Source: Methanofervidicoccus sp. A16
GTDB taxonomy: Archaea > AGJL01 > Methanococci > Methanococcales > Methanococcaceae
Assembly: GCF_003351865.1 (NCBI RefSeq)
Contig: NZ_CP022242.1
Location: 248,001-312,000, forward strand
Reading direction: 5' to 3'
Length of the DNA: 64,000 bases
The notes beneath the pieces are model-generated. The model did not search any database and had not been told where the DNA came from. It worked only from the letters and a program-made list of their open reading frames with translations. A program made the position numbers and the translations under genes. This document shows, in pieces, positions 61,353 through 64,000 of this stretch (the stretch's first letter is position 1; every line of letters begins with the position of its first letter).

Positions 61353-61610
61353 ATGATGGACATAGTGTTATCAACTCTCTACTTAGGGTACTTCTTACTT
61401 ATATTTGGAACCCTCGGTGTTGTAGTAGGTCCAAATACCAAGGATCCCCTTGTTAGACTCTTAAATGTGGAGATACCTGCCGTTGGCGTAATGTTGATAT
61501 TCTTGGCGTATAATTTAACCTTGGCACTTATGACTTACATTACTATAAACGCCCTAATTGCTTTAGTGTTTATAAGGACTATAATTAGAAAGGAGGAGTT
61601 GGAGGCATAG
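61353..61610 (+). CDS. ehaE: Energy-converting hydrogenase A subunit E
   Basis: Membrane subunit (85 residues) related in size and hydropathy to MnhC/NuoK-like proteins: [20 protein letters not shown] and [20 protein letters not shown]. Four bases separate it from ehaD. Confidence 0.83.
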   Translation: MMDIVLSTLYLGYFLLIFGTLGVVVGPNTKDPLVRLLNVEIPAVGVMLIFLAYNLTLALMTYITINALIALVFIRTIIRKEELEA

Positions 61611-61612
61611 TT

Positions 61613-62080
61613 ATGGATATCGGGAGATTGTGGAATTATATCTCACGTCCAGAGGTTGTACCTAGGTTGTTTGCAATATTTTTATGTTTAATAATGATTG
61701 TGGAATTCTTCGTACCTACAACTTACAAGGAGGACCAGTTGTATCCAAAGTACCCTCCTCAGAGTCAGATATTTAAATCATCTCTTGCCCCTTACGACAG
61801 GGGAGGAGAACCTCTAAAGACACCTGCAGATATTAAAACCCAATACCCCCAGTTTGAGCCCCTAAGAGGTAGAATAACTGCCTATCTTACACCTCCTGCT
61901 ATATGGATCTCTGAGAAGACTCCTTACTTTGGAACAACTATAGTATCAACTCCAGGGGGAATATTGGACGAAATACTCTACTATACAAGGGGGTTGGATA
62001 CTATATTAGAATCCTTAACACTCCTCGTATCCTTTATGATCTTTAGTTGGGTATATCTTCATAGGGAGAGGGTGGAATAA
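61613..62080 (+). CDS. ehaF: Energy-converting hydrogenase A subunit F
   Basis: A 155-residue subunit with one N-terminal helix ([16 protein letters not shown]), a long extracytoplasmic loop ([20 protein letters not shown]) and a C-terminal helix. Loop length and position in the operon match ehaF. Stop and the ehaG start share a base (TAATG). Confidence 0.86.
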   Translation: MDIGRLWNYISRPEVVPRLFAIFLCLIMIVEFFVPTTYKEDQLYPKYPPQSQIFKSSLAPYDRGGEPLKTPADIKTQYPQFEPLRGRITAYLTPPAIWISEKTPYFGTTIVSTPGGILDEILYYTRGLDTILESLTLLVSFMIFSWVYLHRERVE

Positions 62081-62778
62081 TGGATATCGTCCAAAATATG
62101 TTTAACTATTCTGTCTTTGCAGGTTTTGTAGTGGGGATGCTCTCCCTTATTGCTATAAGTTATCAAAGATCTGATATACACACTCTAATTTTAACTGATG
62201 TTGTAGAGTGTGCTATGTTGGTTATTATTGCTGCTGTTGGGACCGATCTTGCTGAGGCCCTTATTCTTCCTGGTTTAGTTGTAGGGTTAGCGGAATTTTT
62301 AGCAGTCTCTGAGATCTTGATACATAGGAACAAATTAAGGGAGAAGGAAAGAAGTAAAAAGATGTCAAAGTTATTTGAGGAGTTCTTAGTTGTAGAAGAA
62401 CCTGAAATAATTGGAAAAATAGATCACTCTAAGATGGAGGTGCTTTACAGTGCTTCGAAGTTTATAAGTCTCATACTAGTTATCTACGGAGCATTTTTAA
62501 CTGGATTTACAGGTGGAGCCGTGATGTCTGTTGGTTTGCTGTTCTATATCTTTTCCCAGGGGATAATTAATAGGGGGATATCTTCAGGGGATATAAGGAA
62601 TTTTTGGGAAACTATTTCAGGATTTTCAGGGGTTATGTGGGCATTCTGGATACTCTTTGGATTCATAGGTTTCTACCTCTTTCCAGATCACTATATAACT
62701 TTTCTTCTTATAGCAGGGGGTGCCTTAGCACTTAAGGTAGGTTCTAAACTTGGATTAATAGGAGATTTGAAATTTTAG
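62080..62778 (+). CDS. ehaG: Energy-converting hydrogenase A subunit G
   Basis: Membrane subunit of 232 residues with about five to six helices and a charged cytoplasmic loop (NKLREKERSKKMSKLFEEF). Likely part of the ion-translocating membrane arm. Confidence 0.86.
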   Translation: MDIVQNMFNYSVFAGFVVGMLSLIAISYQRSDIHTLILTDVVECAMLVIIAAVGTDLAEALILPGLVVGLAEFLAVSEILIHRNKLREKERSKKMSKLFEEFLVVEEPEIIGKIDHSKMEVLYSASKFISLILVIYGAFLTGFTGGAVMSVGLLFYIFSQGIINRGISSGDIRNFWETISGFSGVMWAFWILFGFIGFYLFPDHYITFLLIAGGALALKVGSKLGLIGDLKF

Positions 62779-62788
62779 GTGGTAATGT

Positions 62789-63451
62789 ATGCCCTTTAAT
62801 ATTACTTCTATATCAGGGGGTTTTTATGGATATATCCCCTTCGGAGATATTGTACTCTATATTACAGAGTTCTCTGCAATATCCTTTATAGTCGCCATGT
62901 TCTTTACCTTAGTAGTCTACCTTACAAAGCCTGAGAAACAGTTGGAGTCTCAAATAGGAGGTTTTGATAGACTTAACTATGTTTCTCTAGAGGAGTTGAA
63001 GGTAAGAAGATTGATGGCCATCATCTGTGGTATCTGTACTGCATTTGCCATGCTTACTGGAGATCTCTTCAACTATGCACTCTTCCTCGCTGTAATAGGT
63101 ATAGCCAACATAGGTATCGTCTCGGCCGTTAAAAAGGAGTGGGTATTAAATGCTGCTTACTACTACGGTATAATAGCCATGATATCTACCCTCCCCCTCT
63201 TTGGAGGTGCTGCCCTGATACTGGCTAAAACTGGAACTCTTTCAATACTGGAGTTGGCAAGGGAACACTACGATCTACTCTTCCAGAAGATGCTCTACGC
63301 AGTAGGTATGGTTGGAGAGACTGGAGTTGCCCCCTTCTACGCTGCAAAGGCCGAGATGTTCAGAGCACCTGGAGCACCCTATATCCTGATGATACATCTA
63401 TCCTCCTTACTTATAGTAATAAGAACTGCAGAGATACTACTAACCATTTAA
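62789..63451 (+). CDS. ehaH: Energy-converting hydrogenase A subunit H
   Basis: Membrane subunit of 220 residues, resembling a short proton-pumping (Mrp/NuoL-like) protein: TGDLFNYALFLAVIGIANIG and GMVGETGVAPFYAAKAEMFR, which contains conserved charged residues. A probable ion-channel subunit. Confidence 0.87.
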   Translation: MPFNITSISGGFYGYIPFGDIVLYITEFSAISFIVAMFFTLVVYLTKPEKQLESQIGGFDRLNYVSLEELKVRRLMAIICGICTAFAMLTGDLFNYALFLAVIGIANIGIVSAVKKEWVLNAAYYYGIIAMISTLPLFGGAALILAKTGTLSILELAREHYDLLFQKMLYAVGMVGETGVAPFYAAKAEMFRAPGAPYILMIHLSSLLIVIRTAEILLTI

Positions 63452-63462
63452 AAGGGGATCCT

Positions 63463-63669
63463 ATGACACCTGAGAGAAAGAGTGGAATATTATCCCTTAT
63501 AGTTGGGATCTTAGGGTTTCTCTATATAATACTCTATCCAAAGAATGTACTAGTTATTTACTTAGGTACTGCCTTATTTACTCCCTTCATCCTCTACGGT
63601 GTAGGGATGATGTTTATTCCCAAAACTAGGCGGAAAAAGGAGGGGCTCCTTCCATTTAGAGGGTGGTAA
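63463..63669 (+). CDS. ehaI: Energy-converting hydrogenase A subunit I
   Basis: Small two-helix membrane protein of 68 residues (GILSLIVGILGFLYIILYP, YLGTALFTPFILYGVGMMF) with a basic tail. Assigned from size and position between ehaH and ehaJ. Confidence 0.8.
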   Translation: MTPERKSGILSLIVGILGFLYIILYPKNVLVIYLGTALFTPFILYGVGMMFIPKTRRKKEGLLPFRGW

Positions 63670-63671
63670 TT

Positions 63672-64000
63672 ATGGAGTTATCCAATATAAAATATGTAAT
63701 AGATGCACTGGCCTACAGTTTATACGCCTTTTTAGTGGGAGGACTACTGTTGGGACTACATAGGAAGATAGTAGCCAGGATCCAGGGAAGACCCGGTCCC
63801 CCTATTATTCAGTATATCCTTCATACCCTTAAATTCTACTTTAAGGAAATAACCTTTCCTATAACTGCAGGAAATCCTCTATACGTCTTTATAGCCCTGA
63901 TGAGTATAATGGTATGGATGTCTGCACTCTACCTTGGAGTGGTGTTTAATACCTCTTTACTAATACTCATGGGTCTCTACGTCCTCCAGAAGATAGTGGA
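63672..64000 (+). CDS. ehaJ: Energy-converting hydrogenase A subunit J, partial
   Basis: The gene runs off the window end after about 109 codons. The visible part is the NuoH/HyfC-like membrane subunit: LLLGLHRKIVARIQGRPGPP is the conserved loop that links the hydrogenase module to the membrane arm. Small/large hydrogenase subunits and ferredoxins should follow downstream. Confidence 0.88.
   Translation, partial: MELSNIKYVIDALAYSLYAFLVGGLLLGLHRKIVARIQGRPGPPIIQYILHTLKFYFKEITFPITAGNPLYVFIALMSIMVWMSALYLGVVFNTSLLILMGLYVLQKIV

Overview
The window is a low-GC archaeal chromosome segment from a hydrogenotrophic methanogen. The complete mcrBDCGA and mtrEDCB-F-AGH operons, the Mmp10 radical SAM enzyme, the start of the eha energy-converting hydrogenase operon, an MnhE-like (EhbA) subunit, an F420-dependent sulfite reductase (Fsr), archaeal information-processing genes, GGTGAT-type ribosome binding sites and TATA/BRE promoters all point to the order Methanococcales. 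Fsr and the gene content suggest a thermophilic member related to Methanothermococcus, Methanotorris or Methanocaldococcus. The genus is an inference.

Layout. 1-8.0 kb: partial site-2 protease, XPD-like helicase, a thioredoxin lipoprotein plus CcdA pair, an SLC13 transporter, a small winged-helix protein, an EhbA-like subunit and prefoldin alpha. 8.0-18.4 kb, minus strand: the methyltransferase (mtr) and methyl-coenzyme M reductase (mcr) operons, with Mmp10 (McrA arginine methylation) divergent at 18.5 kb. 19.9-28.3 kb: an accessory region with a Hanks-type protein kinase, an exported eight-repeat beta-propeller protein with one membrane segment, a PP2C phosphatase, a second thioredoxin/CcdA pair and a 12-TPR membrane protein. 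This region also contains decayed copies of the propeller and TPR genes and a composite dispersed repeat. 28.5-36.3 kb: U32 peptidase and ABC-class ATPase, HypE, S27e-L44e-GINS-PCNA, a FetB-like permease and an ATP-grasp ligase. 37.5-39.4 kb: Fsr. 39.9-47.2 kb: S10, EF-1alpha, EF-2, S7, S12, NusA-like, L30e and RNA polymerase A''. 47.4-55.1 kb: UppP, TyrA, tRNA-Met (with intron), tRNA-Leu, a flippase, GMP synthase subunit B and CTP synthase. 55.2-59.1 kb: prefoldin beta, Pcc1, Brix, RpoP, L37Ae, SBDS, proteasome alpha and ZPR1, an archaeal superoperon here without exosome subunits. 59.4-64.0 kb: an Xre-type regulator followed by ehaA to ehaJ (cut at the edge).

How the genes work together. Mtr moves the methyl group from methyl-tetrahydromethanopterin to coenzyme M and pumps Na+. 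Mcr releases methane, and Mmp10 matures McrA. Eha spends the ion gradient to make reduced ferredoxin for CO2 reduction. The least expected module is the kinase/propeller/phosphatase cassette. It looks like a transmembrane reversible-phosphorylation system with an extracellular sensor, and its genes overlap or abut. A decayed TPR membrane gene sits just upstream and a decayed propeller copy just downstream, so the locus seems to have expanded and contracted. At least four copies of an AT-rich repeat with roughly 20-bp inverted ends lie in intergenic gaps, one of them interrupted by another element.
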